Below the pieces are notes generated by a model. The model was given only the letters and a program-made list of their open reading frames with translations, was not told the DNA's origin and searched no databases. A DNA stretch of 64,000 nt from Proteles cristata cristata (lineage: Eukaryota; Chordata; Mammalia; Carnivora; Hyaenidae): contig JAESUZ010000443.1 of assembly GCA_017311185.1 (NCBI GenBank), forward strand, positions 620,001-684,000. The letters are read 5' to 3'. Below, one piece after another: positions 48,096 through 61,079 of this stretch (the stretch's first letter is position 1; every line of letters starts with the position of its first letter). The translations under genes were made by a program, and so were the position numbers.

Positions 48096-51000
48096 CCAAA
48101 TACAGGTATTTTCTTCCATATAACTGTATCACTGATTTTAGTTTTTAATCAATATATTTATACGGAAGGAAAGAAATTGGTTTGCAAGGCTTTTTCGCAT
48201 TTAATTAGTCAAATGGTATTTACTTTAGCTAGAGAATTCCCAAGTTTCCATTCATATTTCAAAATCGTCCTTCATATGGATTTAGCCACACTAAATACAT
48301 TGTGGGAAGGAGAGAATCAGGGCATAAGAAAGCATGTGTATCTGTGACTCAGTGTACTTTTCCTCACTTTGCATTTTGTAAATATTGTTGTTAGGGCTCC
48401 TAAAGTGCTCTCAGAAGTCGTTATGACTGGCAGCCCTGAGTGCTGCGTCTTTCAAAACAAATATGCTTTATTGATGGAGAGCACGTGCGACTCCATCAAA
48501 TTATTCTGAAAGACAGGGTGGAACAAATAACGTGATTTCTCAACTAACTTCAACATTCTGCATCAAATACAATAGGCAGGTCACAGTTTCACGGATATCA
48601 TGAAAGCCTGTCCTTTCCACATGCAACACATGTAATGGAAGGGCGCTACAAATCTGCCATATAATTCTAGAGCAGCGCATAACTTCCCATGTTTGTTGTA
48701 CAGATTTTTAAGCACAAGCAGTAATTCAGAACATATTTAGAACCAAAAAAAAGTCCTTACACATATGCCCAAGTATTTACTGGATTTTTTAAAATATGTA
48801 ATAATATATGGTTTGAGAAAAAAATGTGGGCAAGAATTTTGAGAAAGAACCAACTGGAATAAATAAGTTTTATCACCCTGATTTTAGGAAAAAGATAAAT
48901 AAAACCTGTCATTGTCTGGTGCATATTAAAAAAATCACAGTTGAACAGCAAATGTCAGACATATTATCTATATCCCACGAAAGCATTTTTCAAACTGGAA
49001 AGTAAGGCTCACTGAGGAGTCAAAAACTTCTGCTTGCTGAGCTCTCCCAGCTGTTGGGATTTGAGAACTACCAAATCAGTACTTGAGAGGTGGGCAGATT
49101 CCTACAGCTCTTATACAGCTGCTCGAGGAAGACCTCCTGATCCCAAGTCAACCTTTTAAGGGCCTATTAATGGACTAGTATGACACTGATTATGAAAGAT
49201 GAGTTGGGACAATAAAGGACTTATTGGCAAGTGAGGTCTATATAATAATGAAGCAATTTGGGAACTAGACAGCATGTAATAGAGTGCAACAAATGTCGTC
49301 CAAACCATCAGGGAATAGATAGTATATAATAATAAGACATTCTTAGCACCCGGATTCTTGGTGATGACAAAAGCCACTGGGAGAATTGAGGCAATTCTCT
49401 TAATTCACTTTGATGACCTCAATCTGTCCCACTGTTAACTTTGAACTAGTGAGTGAACTCATTCCCATCAACAAGGACACAGCGAGGGGTGAACTCCAGG
49501 TTCTGGGAGCTTCCTTCTCTGCACTCTTGGTCAACTCTGACCTGGCTTCTGTTACTCTGGGCATCAGCAAAAATGGCCCTTTGAAAAGCTCCCCCCAAAA
49601 AACTAGTCAGATCCCTGCCATGTTGTTATTTAAGACCAGGGTAAGGTCTGCAACTTACCACAAAATGAGACAGCTGGGAGGAAGTCAGGTGGCTGGCTAT
49701 TCCGGAAATCTCAGGCATGACTTAAGAAGAACTGGTGGGCCCTTATGGAAAAGTGATGCTGAAGGGTCAACAGAACTGGAATGGTGTTGGTATTCATAAG
49801 GAAACTGGTCAAAGATGATCTGAGACAGGTGTGATGTAAAACTGTTTTGCTTCTCATACTCATTTTACATGGAGAGAAGCAGGGAACTAGAGGACCAATA
49901 ATAATAACTGACTGGGACTGAAGGTACCCAGCATCTAGCCCTGGCTTTCACCTTGCAAAAAGAGAACCATCTAACACGAGGGCTTTTAAAGGACAAAATT
50001 AGCAACTGACGAAGTGGGAAAACTGTGAAAGGCCTACAGCATTGGAAGGTTGTTTTAGATGACCTTGAAGGCCCATTATGCCACTCTCTGCTCTGATTTT
50101 CCCTTGATATCTTCAGCTACAGCCAGCCTGCAGAGCCCACTGGCCCCCTCCTGTACACAGGCCCCTGTCTCCCCTTCTCACCTCCTACCAGGAAGATAAA
50201 GACACAATAATTCAGCTTTCATGGCCCTCATACAGCCTTTACACTGATGACAATTTCTTACCCGTATCCGTGGGTTTAAAAAAGTTGCAACAGCTGTTTT
50301 GTGTATTTTTCCTCACATTGTTTTTCTCAGTCTATGCCAACCCCCTTTCACCATTCATTAACTGGATTCTATACTTTTTTGAATGTTGTGTATCTTCACA
50401 ATGTTGGTTTTTAATTAATAACATTTTAAACACTTTCTATGTGCTTTCTTAGAATCCCACAATGAGAAAAAATTAACTTTTCTAACATTTCAATAAAACT
50501 CTCCTAACATCTTTTTAGAAAGTTTGTGGTAAAATATTTTTTTTTCCTTAAAAGAAAAAGTCAATTTCTAATAGCTTCAATTCAAGGCCATGAGGCCTCT
50601 AGTAATTTATTTTATAAATAATTCAGTGTGTTTTTTATAACAAAGGAGTTAAACTTTCAGAGAGTAAAAGGTTCAGATCACTAACAGGTTGACAGAATGA
50701 AACCACCTTAAGCTCTACTTTTGCATTTATTAGGAATCACAGGAGCCACATCTGTCCTCTGCGTAGGACACTGAAAAATGTGAACACTACAATATGCAGC
50801 TCAGACAGGTAATAAATGTGGCCAAATGTAGGCCTTTAAATCCTGGCCGCTTTGTATCAATCTAAACCATTCACGTGCCAAGAGGGGAACTAGCTGGACC
50901 ACAGCAGAGCTCTTTCATGCTGGAAAGATGAATGGGGACTTCCAAGCGCCCCACACCTTCCAGCAGCCAAAGGGGTCTGTCCTTGACCAATCAAAGTGCT

Positions 51001-51370
51001 CAGTTATTCACTATACCAAGTCCAGTCAACTATTATCACTATGCTTTCAATACCTATCTTCCAGAACAGTTCAAAAAACTTTTCTACCTAAAAATTACCA
51101 CATGTTTATAGTATTTAGAACTCACCATCATAATAGGTTATACTTCATATTTTGGATTTACAAAGTTAAAAAGAAATGCTATTTAAAGAAACAATAATAA
51201 ACACTTCTTTTTCAGAAATTTATTTTCAATTTAGAAAAGTGCATTTTTATTGTAAATAGGAGATTTATAATTTGAAACTGAAAATAGAATTTTCACATAT
51301 AAATAGACACAGAATAGTGAGGCTAAGTATGCCTTTTATGTTTTGATTTCTAGACGTAAGTCCCTAGTTT

Positions 51371-51556
51371 TTAAAAAATTTTCTGTTTATTTATTTTTGA
51401 AAGAGACACAGAATGTGAGCGGGGGAGGGGCAGAGAGAGAAGGAGACACAGAGCCCCAAAGCACAGAGCATGATGTGGGGCTCGAACTCAGGAACTGTGA
51501 GATCATGACATGAGCCAAAGTTGAATGCTTAACTGACAGAGCCATCCAGGTGCCCC
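51371..51556 (-). mobile_element. SINEC, older copy
   Basis: TTTCTGTTTATTTATTTTTGAAAGAGAC...CTGACAGAGCCATCCAGGTGCCCC. The CTGAGCTGTCAG segment is shortened. Confidence 0.88.
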
Positions 51557-51574
51557 CTTAAGGCTCTATCGTAA

Positions 51575-51745
51575 CTACAATCATTAATTCATTTAATCCT
51601 CAAAACAACTCTGCAAAGTAGAGTTCCATAATTATGCACATTTTATAGGTAAGGCGACTGAGGCTGGGGAGGACCTGCCCGCGGTAACATACCTACAAAA
51701 CTAGTATACTAAACACTGGAGTTCAGACTCGAGTGTTCCAGCTAC
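51575..51745 (-). mobile_element. MIR
   Basis: TTCATTTAATCCTCAAAACAAC...CACATTTTATAGGTAAGGCGACTGAGG is MIR in reverse. It directly follows the SINE. Confidence 0.7.
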
Positions 51746-52862
51746 CATACTACATTGCTATTCAATGCTTCTTGGCTACATGTGGGTGGCTGTAGAAGCA
51801 TGTGGAAAACAGTAAACCCGGCAATTGCTGCAGTACTTTTTTTAAAAAGTACTTTTTAAAAGATGGCATTAAATGAAAAAGGCTCCTGTTGAATCCTCTG
51901 GAAATCAGGGGGCTCAGAGGTAAAACATATTATGATTACCTTTGTCAGCTTTAACCTGTGATTTTCTTTTTCAAGTGTCATGCGCCGTGTACTGCTAAAG
52001 TGACTCAGCAGGGTTTAACTTCATTTTAATTAGCAGTATGAGCCTGAACTACAATTAAATCATTGCACTAGTAGTTTATAAGGGTCATACTATTACATAT
52101 TCTTGAGTTCATTTAATGACTTCTGTGTAACAAGTAAATATTAACAAACAGAAACCAGGTACATATTTTGTTGGGTGATTCCCAGCCCCCCACTCTTTGG
52201 CTGATAAGTTAAGTATTTTACAACTAAGCTTTGCTTTATTTAGTATTCCCCAAATAATATACTAGAGTCCATGTTATACTAACTTACCAAAATGCCAAAA
52301 GTCATTTAAGCAAACAGCTACATGGAACCCTAAATCCTTATTTCTCTCTCCTCTATTATTTCAAATCCCTCTAACTGGGTGGGTTAAAGCAAAGTGTATT
52401 GGAAGTGGGAAGGAGTATGCAACGGCTTTAACTACCTTCTTCATAAACATAACAGGATCTGAGCAACTACCACTAGCTAGCTTTTGGTATTCTCTAACTC
52501 CAGTACCTGCTTGGAATGCTCCTTAAACATCCTACAGTCAGCAGTTGCTGGCCTAATACCCAACACCAAAAAGATGAAATTCTTCAGAATGCATTAAAAT
52601 GGGGAGGTGGGGGAGATGCATCATCAGTTATTCTTAGGTTAAAATTGGACTCTACTATTTCTAAAACAGAGAAAAATAAACCAGAAAGATTCTCAAGGTT
52701 ATTTCCAGATACTGGACTCTGAAATATAAATCTAGGCTCACTATGGAACTGTACAATGTTAGGCCTGAAAGGGACCTTCAAAATCAGAATCCAACCCCAC
52801 CAATTTAATCTATAAAACTAAGTCCACAAGAGCTTAAACAAGAGTTTAAAGCTAAATGTTCT

Positions 52863-52896
52863 CAAAAAAAATAATAATAAATAAAAAACAAAAAAT
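52863..52896 (+). repeat. A-rich tract between two target-site copies
   Basis: About 34 bases of A with scattered T and one C lie between AAAGCTAAATGTTCT at 52848-52862 and the same 15 bases at 52897-52911. It looks like a retroposed tail with no body. Confidence 0.85.
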
Positions 52897-52911
52897 AAAG
52901 CTAAATGTTCT

Positions 52912-53125
52912 CGGGGCACCTGGGTGGCTCAGTGAGTTAAGCATCCGGCTTCAGTTCAGGTCATAATCTCACGGTCAGTAGGTTTGAGGCCCACGTCAGG
53001 CTATGTGCTGATAGCTCAGAGCCTGGAGCTTGCTTCGAATTCTGCCTCCCTCCTTCTCTCTGCCTCGCCCTTGCTCATGTTCTGTCTCTCGCGCGCAAAA
53101 ATAAACATTAAAAAAAATTTTTTTT
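52912..53125 (+). mobile_element. SINEC
   Basis: The head is CGGGGCACCTGGGTGGCTCAG and the tail AAAAATAAACATTAAAAAAA. Perfect 15-base target duplication AAAGCTAAATGTTCT is at 52897-52911 and 53126-53140, with a third copy at 52848. Confidence 0.95.
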
Positions 53126-56069
53126 AAAGCTAAATGTTCTTACTCTCTGAGTTGGTATAAAGTTTAGGTCCCTTTTGAGCAAATAATTATTGTTGCTTAG
53201 TTACCTTTTTTTGTACTAAATCACAAACATCTGATTGTTTTAAAGCTGTATTATTAAGACAATTGGGTAAACTGCTCTTTTTAAAATTCAAAATCACCCC
53301 ATTTACTTAAGATGACGGAATGACCTTTTTGGTTTCCTTCTTCCCCTCCACTTTCAGCCTCTGAAATGAACTAGATCAATCAATACAGGAAAAGCTTCTA
53401 AAGGGTGATTTTATTCTATTATCCTAATGAGAGAAGTCACTGAAGAATGGAGAAGGCAAGAAATGATCTATTTTGAGGGCAAGTTACAATTCTCCAGGTT
53501 CCTTGCTATTTTAAATAATAAAATATCTCAAGGAAAAAAAACACCAACAAGAAGCCTTATGGCCACAAAATGCAGGAGAGCAAAACTGTGCAATGAAAGT
53601 TTTAACTGAAAATCAGTAAAGATAAAAATCAGAAAAGTTGAATGAAGGATTCTCTGGTTACTGGAACTTTTGCCCAAACACAATATTAGTCCGAGTGCTT
53701 AAGGACACAGAGAATTCCTGTAAGGCATTACGTGGGCAATCAGAAGGGTAGAAATCAGGGTCCATCACTCAGGCATGGTAGCCTGCATTATCCTCTTACA
53801 GATGTGGCACTGGCAGCAGTTGATGAAGAAAAATGAAGGCTGAGGAAGAAAGGGAATGGTGTGTCTTTCACGTAATCTTCAGCAAAGTCAGCTGAGTTTC
53901 AATCCTGGATAGGTTTTTTCCTCCCTTTTCTTGCTTCAATTTTATTTAGAAAAATCATCCTGCTTAGGCTGTTCAAGTGTGACGCTGTGACTAGCCTAAT
54001 GTTGCCGAAAACTGCCACCCTTGATATCCCTTACAGCAAGTACCAGATTAAATACCGTCTAGTTACTCAGATCAAGGTAGCTTTATGCCGCTTCCAAGAA
54101 CAAGAACCTATCAAGCTGACAAATCAGTGTCTATTTTCTATCAGATACTGTCTCCCACTAAAAGGATTTCTTATTTCTGAAAACTTATTCTCCATTCTGG
54201 CAGCCTCCTGTCAGTCTACCGAAGGTCCTGGCTCTGAAGCTACTAAGTTCTTATTTCCCATTCTCCAGTTTCTCCATAGAGTGTACTGCTGACCTCTTCT
54301 ACTGATCTGACAGTAAGTTATCTAAAAGCCATTTGTAGTGACCCTACCACGAAATTAGGACTGCATTTCTACAAGAGCCAACTGTACTTTCTAAAACAGC
54401 TAATTCAGTTGCCTGTGTTTTAAAACAAATCATAAAAAAGGATTGTCATTACTACAGAGCTACTTTTTTCCCCTTTGTCCACAGACAGAAAAAAAGATGA
54501 AAGGCAGGAAGTGGCCTAACTATCAACAAGCAGTTCTCCTTTGAAGACCGATAACAAAATTCTGCAGTTAAAAGTATATTTGTACTTGCAAAAGTTACTC
54601 CTCTTGAACAAATTCCAAATACAATATGTGTCTTTGATCTCCGAAAAGCATTTTTCTTACTGTTCACAGCAGACATTAATAGTTCAGTTAGGCACCCCAC
54701 TCCCAACTATGGGTAGAAAAAATGTTCCCTAAAATTCAATCATGAATTATTAGCTTTATTTGTCAGCCAGGAAGTAGCTGCTTAGGATCTGCTGCTGCTG
54801 CCCGCTATGATGAGGTAAAACTTGTCAGAGTGACAGCACCCATCTGACCCCCCTGGCAAAGCCTCTCAATTCAGTCTGTGTGACGTCTCACAGTCCTGAG
54901 AGTCATTCAGCATCTCCTGAAACAGGAACTGTCCTATTATCTCACTAAAAATACACTGCAACTGTAAGAAACATTTCTGAGGACCTTAAACCTAAACAGA
55001 GTTGAAGTTTCATGTTTTAAAATAGTATCTACTCTTGACCTTTCACATTTCCTATTACAGCAAAAATCTAATAATAATATGTAGCTCTGATAATGAAACA
55101 AGCCTATTTTAAGACATTAAAACTATCCTTAGTCTACATGCTCCATTTTGAACAATTAGGGAAGATAAACAGCATTACATCATTTATTCAAAAAATATTT
55201 TCCTAAATTTCCATAGCTATTGCTTGTGGCTCTTTTGATACAAAAAGAAATCAAGAAACACTGACATGGTAAAGTTCTGGGGAAAGCTCTGGTCTTCCAT
55301 AATGAACAACCCTTAAAGCTCAGTAAGTAAAGAGTAACAGTAGTGTCTAACTGAATCCTAAGGAAGATTTGTAATCCTGGGTGAAAAGCCCCCTTCATGA
55401 CATTAGAATTTTTCTGGGCAATAAGGAAAAGAAAATCTTCCATGGAAAAGAACTATGCTTTTAAAGTTAACACACATTATGTGTGTGCACACACATGCAC
55501 ATACACAGACTCTCCAAGTTCAGAGCGGACAGATTGATGGGTGTTAGAGAACTGGACCTGTACTTGAGCAGAATATTCCATGCTCTTGTAATATGGTTTT
55601 CTTTGAATATGTCCCCAGAAGCCAAATCTAACTTTTGAAACTCATCCACAAAGCCATCACTTAGTATATTCTTGGCTGGCAGATTGCTAGCTTAGCTTCA
55701 AAAAGGAGTATTAACCACCTAAGCATGTGAACACGTGAGAACTCACAGCATCTGCAGTGATGTCCTAGGAAGCAGAAGGGAAGAATGATAACCCAAAGTG
55801 TCACTCTGTCAGCATCAGGCAAATGTTGGCATAAATAAATCCTTACAAATACTCTGAGGATTTCCATCTCTAGCAAAAGAACTATTTTCTTTTCCCTAAA
55901 GGAGGAGACTGTGCCTCCCAACCTTATCAAATGGCAGTGATTTTACAGATACATAGGGAAAACATAAAGAAGTATACGTTCGTAAAATGTACAACTCCAC
56001 ATGCCACCAAACCATGAACTGCACCATTTTTGTGAAATATATAGAAAACACTAAAATAGGAAGGAAACT

Positions 56070-56277
56070 GGGTGCCTGGGTGGCTCCAGGGGTTGAGCGT
56101 CCAACTTCGGCTCAGGTGATGATCTCACGGTTCATGGGTTCAAAACCCACGTCAGGCTTTGCACTGACAATGCAGAGCCTGCTTTGGATTCTATCTTTGT
56201 CTCTCTCTGCCCTCTTGCACTCATTCTCACTCACTCTCTCTCAAAAATAAACATTAAAAAAACCTTTTTTTAAAAAA
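56070..56277 (+). mobile_element. SINEC
   Basis: The head is TGGGTGCCTGGGTGGCTCCAG and the tail CAAAAATAAACATTAAAA. AGGAAGGAA flanks both sides. Confidence 0.92.
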
Positions 56278-57464
56278 AGGAAGGAACTCTAACAAGAAAG
56301 GACATAGGGAATGAGATCATAAAATCAATGAGTAAAAAAAAAAATCCTTAAATACATGTATAGTAAGATTTATAGTCTGTAATTCTAATTTAGAAGAAAA
56401 CAAACTGTGAAACTGTATTCATGTCTAGAAAAAATAATGAAAGAATAAAGAGGAAACTATTCACAATGGATATGAAACTGGATATGCACGGAGGGGGATT
56501 TCTATTTTTTCTTTGTGCTTTTCAGTGTTTTTGACATGTATAATTTTATAAGCAAAAAAGAAAGCCAGTAAGATTTATTTTAAAACCAAATATGTTAAGT
56601 GTAATTTAAGAGAGAACAAAGTGGCAGGCTTCTGAGGTACCCAATCAATACGCTGCAGTGGAGAGTCATTTTCTCTTTCGCATCCTGTCTGTGGCCATGT
56701 GACATCTTTTCACACTTGCTTAATATAAACTGTTTCACTACGTAATAAACTGCAACTATAGCAAACGGGCCTTTTTTTGCCTGTAATTCAATTACTGTGG
56801 AAGGTCTTATAGTTTGAGAATTAAGATGTGAAGCATATACTTGACAACATACACAGAAATAAAGCAGACTCTCCACATATCATATCCTAATTAAAAGTGA
56901 ATCTACAAATTTCATTCTCTGTTTATATCAGTTATCCTGACTCATTAGTCAATGAATGTTCTGGGTCTCCTGGGACAGTACACACGTTGTTCTGTCTCAT
57001 TTCCAGGTAGGTTATATGACTTCCACATCGTGATCAAAGGGTAAAAGTTGATTTGCTGAAGTGTATTGCTTGGCCCCCAGAGTATTTGATTCATATAGCT
57101 ACTATGACATTATCACCTTGGATTGAAATGTTTACGTCTGCAGGTTTTCTTCCACACTTGATTTGCATGCTTACTACAAGAATGAATTCAGTAAGTGATA
57201 AATACATGAATGAACTGTCCTAGAAATAACTAAACTTAGAGACAGATATTTGAGAAATCACAGGGAATAATCTGTAATCTCTCAAGAATGCAAAGCACTG
57301 AAAGCAAACCAGTAAATATTCCTTTCTTAAGAAAGACTGCTAACACTTTTAGTCTTTCCTTCCTTCAACCCTATTCCATCCCACCCATATTCCTAACATC
57401 TTCATGAATTTATTCGACATCGGCCTTAAAACAAAATGAAAAAATTCATAGCTCTTTCATGAAG

Positions 57465-58025
57465 ATGATGCTGAAGGTGAAGAAGGAAGCCACTACCCCT
57501 CCCAAAGCCGAAGCCAAAGCAAAGGCTTTGGAGGCCAAGAAAGAATTGCTGAAAGGCATCCACATTAATAAAAAGAAGATCCGCACATCACCTACAATTT
57601 GATGGCCCAAGACACGGAGTCTCAGAGCAGCCCAAATATCCTTGAAAGAGCCCCCAGGAGAAACAAGCTTGACCACTATGCCATCATTAAGTTCCCCCTG
57701 GCTACCGAGTCAGCCCTGAAGAAAACAGAATATAACACACTTGAGTTCATTGTGGATGTCAAGGACAACAAGCACCAGATCAAGCAGGCTGTGAAGAAGC
57801 TCAATGACACTGACATGGCCAAGGTCAACACTCTGATTAGGCCCGACCAAGGTCAACACTCTGATTAGGCCCAATGGAGAAAAGAAAGCATATGTTCAAC
57901 TGGCTCCCGACTAGGATGTTTTGGATGTTGCCAACAAAATTGGGATCATCTCAACTGAGTCCAGTTGGCTAAATCTAAATCTAAATGTTTTTACCATGAA
58001 AATAAAAGTAAAATAAAAGTAAAAA
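57465..58025 (+). pseudogene. RPL23A (pseudogene): RPL23A processed pseudogene
   Basis: This is an intronless copy of the mRNA for ribosomal protein uL23 (RPL23A). Recognisable protein stretches include [43 protein letters not shown] and VANKIGII, followed by the usual 3' UTR wording and an A-rich tail (AAAATAAAAGTAAAATAAAAG). It is disabled. There is an in-frame TGA at 57600-57602 (codon 46), frame changes occur after that point, a 28-base tandem duplication occupies 57821-57876, a TAG replaces the Tyr codon in the ...APDY... region near 57911, and the normal stop is changed to TCA. The ATG at 57465 corresponds to the parental start. No convincing target-site duplication was found. It is an old retrocopy, not a functional gene. 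Confidence 0.93.
57821..57876 (+). repeat. 28-base tandem duplication within the RPL23A pseudogene
   Basis: AAGGTCAACACTCTGATTAG plus the following eight bases occurs at 57821-57848 and again from 57849, the first 24 bases being identical. Because 28 is not a multiple of three, this shifts the reading frame. Parental RPL23A has this segment once, so the duplication arose after retroposition. Confidence 0.9.
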
Positions 58026-58026
58026 A

Positions 58027-58112
58027 ATATATATGTATATATGACATATATGTAACATATATAGAATATGTGTATATATATAACATATATATACCTATTA
58101 TATATCTAAAAC
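58027..58112 (+). repeat. TA-rich repeat behind the RPL23A pseudogene
   Basis: Irregular ACATATATGTA/TATATATAAC units follow the pseudogene's A-rich tail and probably grew from it. Confidence 0.85.
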
Positions 58113-58854
58113 CTCATTTTTCCTAATTATCCTTTAGATTTTGTGAAACTGTACTGTTCCAAAGAATGATGAATGTATGTCATTTTGGTTTTTTTTTATT
58201 ACATTATCATTACCTGCTGAGAGCATGCTTTAGGTAGCTTCTTCTATGATATAGACTGCCTTTTATAGCCAGCAGGTGTTAGACTCTGGAAATGTATATC
58301 TATAGCCACACTGTTGCTAGTCTTACACTTTGGGAAATAAAATTTACCCTCACTTAAGCAAATGAGTAAAACTATCCATGAGACGATTTACCTTAACAAA
58401 ACAGTAAGTGCAGAGGTCTCCAGAATTTCTACAGGATTGCAGTACCATCTCCCTTATTCTTTATGTATGTGGCATGTTTCCTCAAAGTCCAAAGAGCAGA
58501 GACTTCCAATTACTAATCTGGTTCTGTTTAACTTGCAGGAATATCCTATACTCTGAATCAGCATTTCTTAGTGAGGCAGGTTTTGAGACTCCAGGTGAGA
58601 CAATTCTTTACTAGGCAAGACTGTTTTACTCACTGCTGAGTCAACATACATCTCAAGTTCCTATCCCTTCCTATTGCCTCAACCCTCAATCCCAGGTGGT
58701 AGCATCCCCCAATCTGAGATAAATGATGTCTCACAAATTCCATATACTCTTTGGGAGGTGTATGGACTCCCTATTAAGATTCAGTCCTCTAAATAAGCCC
58801 AATATATTAAAAAAATCATATTGGGACACCTGTGTGGCTCAGGGGTAAGCATCT

Positions 58855-58880
58855 TTTTTTTTTCCTAATGTTTATTTATT

Positions 58881-58929
<49 letters not shown>

Positions 58930-59077
58930 AGGAATGAGGGAGGGGCAGAGAGAGAAAGCAGGCTCCAGGCTCTGAGCTGTCAGCACAGAGCCTGATATGG
59001 GGCTGGAACTCATGAGCCCTGATATCATGATCTGAGCTGTAGTCAGATACTTAACCAAGTGAGTCACCCAGGAGACC
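58855..59077 (-). mobile_element. SINEC nested in opposite orientation
   Basis: The insertion falls at AAGCATCT, present at both edges (58847 and 59078). It ends AGTCACCCAGGAGACCC. The paired opposite copies form a long imperfect inverted repeat. Confidence 0.9.
58884..58927 (+). repeat. (GA)22 microsatellite
   Basis: About 22 uninterrupted GA units lie in the body of the nested SINE. Confidence 0.96.
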
Positions 59078-59451
59078 CAAGCATCTGACTCTTGATTTCA
59101 GCTCAGGTCATGATCTATCTAACGGTTTCATGAGTTCAGGCCCTATGTCACGCTCTACATGGTGACCACGCACAGCCTGCTTGGGATTCTGTCTCCCTCT
59201 CTCTGCCCCTCCCCCACCAACTGTCTGTCTGTCTCTCAAAATAAATGAATGAATGAATAAATGAATGAATTTTTAAAAATCACACTTTAAAGGTAATTTA
59301 AGCTTCCAGAAAAATAAGCTTCACAGAGTTTATCCTTCAGTGACTACATTAACCAACACCACCATCACCCACCCCGCCCCTCTCATTTCCAAGAATATGA
59401 AAGGCTTGCCTACACTATATTTGTGAGGTATTCTTGACTAGCCTGAATATG

Positions 59452-59645
59452 TTATTTTTTCTTATTTGAGAGACAGCACGAGAGAAGGGCAGAAGGAGAG
59501 AGACAGAGGGAGAGAGATAATCTTAAGCAGGCTCCATACACAGCACAGAGCCCAACACAGAGATTGATCCCACAGCCCTGGGATCATGACATGAGCTGAA
59601 ATCAAGAGTCAGATGCTCAACTGACTGAGCCACCCAGGTGTCCCC
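59452..59645 (-). mobile_element. SINEC, older copy
   Basis: TTTTTTCTTATTTGAGAGACAG...CTGACTGAGCCACCCAGGTGTCC. AGCCTGAATA (59440) and AGCTTGAATA (59646) are the target duplication. Confidence 0.9.
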
Positions 59646-59789
59646 AGCTTGAATAATTGCTATGTGGCCTCTGGTCATTTATAATCCTAATGTCATAAAA
59701 CTTCTATGTCTGTTCATATTTCATGTCTTGTTTGTGTTGATTACCTATGAGCTACCTAAATTAGTCTGCCTTGTTAAAGCTGGTTTCTA

Positions 59790-59988
59790 AGGGCACCTGG
59801 GTGGCTCAGTTGGTCAAGCATCCGACTTCTGATTTCAGCTCAGACCATGATCTCACGGTTGGTGAGACTGAGCCCCAGCTCCATATTGGGCTCTGTGCTG
59901 ACAGCTCAGAGCCTGCTTGGGATTCTCTCTACCACTTTTCTGTCCCTCCCCTGCACAGACTCTCTCTCTCAAAATAAATACTTAAAAA
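59790..59988 (+). mobile_element. SINEC
   Basis: The head is AGGGCACCTGGGTGGCTCAG and the tail CAAAATAAATACTTAAAAAA. GGTTTCTAA-like flanks on both sides support the boundaries. Confidence 0.92.
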
Positions 59989-61079
59989 AATAGGTTTCTT
60001 AAACATTATTTATCTGCAATACCACCATGCTTCCACTATTCAGTTACTTTTAAAAAAGTATTACAATAAGGGAGGAATCACAACAGTGAAATACATGTAT
60101 AGATGCACACTCCAAAACTAAGTATGAAATAGTTTTGCAAGTTTAGGACCTTGTGGTCAGCCAAGCAATGCAGAGCTGACAGCCATCTATAAAATACGAG
60201 ATACAAATCTAAAAAGTTCCAGAAGAGCAACAAAGATCCAACTTGTTCAATTAATGAAGATTATTTGGAATTGTAAATCTGTATGGTTTTTAAATAGCTA
60301 CAAGAGCTGATTGATCACCGAGTGAGGAAGCTGAACCACGAGTGAGTCCCTTATCTACAAGGGCCACAGATTCCGTAGGACCTGTCAACACCTGAAGGGG
60401 TGTTAACAATGGAAGAGCAAGACCTAGGCATTCAATAGAATCACAAATGTCTCCTATAAATATTGCATACACTGCCGTTTAAGTGGTTTCTGACTGAAAA
60501 CCCAGCCTCCCTCTGGCAGGTGCAACAGGTCCTAATGCTTTCATCATTTGGCCCTGTCACCAGAGTCAAGCCAATCAACATTCTCATTTTAATTGGAAAC
60601 CACTTCACCCTTGCTTGTCGCATGTCTCCTGCCACTTGTACTCCTCGTCCTCTTTTTAGAAAGGCTAGGCTTCTGAAAAATTTGGGAAGAGATACTCCTT
60701 GAGATGGTAAATAAGTCCATTCAGAGGTAAATCTAGTTAAAACAGGGAAGTCAGGTGTGCTCATTTATGCCACCCTTCAACTCTGCACTGTAAATAATTT
60801 TCCCAGACTTCCTAACAACCAAACTGCCCATGTGGCCAGTGAGCAAGGTTTGTCGGTCCTCTGTCATCAAAAACTGGGACTCACTTGTCAATGTCTGACT
60901 GGCTTCTGGCCACAGTTATACTTATGGGCTCAGCAGGACGCATCTGAAATCCTAAACTATGTTCTGGTACACACTTGTTCCTGCCAGCCTGCCTTCTTTG
61001 ACCCCTAGGACTTGGGGCTGACTTTCTCCCTGGAACTGTTCATTGTTACCAGACTTTCTCCTTTAAAATGCCCATTCCA

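Larger units (their letters stand above)
58825..59275 (+). mobile_element. SINEC split by an antisense SINEC
   Basis: The head is GGGACACCTGTGTGGCTCAG (58825-58854). The body resumes at AAGCATCTGACTCTTG (59078) and runs to tail AAATGAATGAATGAATAAATG. The outer copy is interrupted by 58855-59077. Confidence 0.9.

Noticed and set aside
49410..49799. 129-codon plus-strand reading frame
   Set aside because: I see no protein family match, no flanking splice signals that fit and no neighbouring exons; treated as chance.
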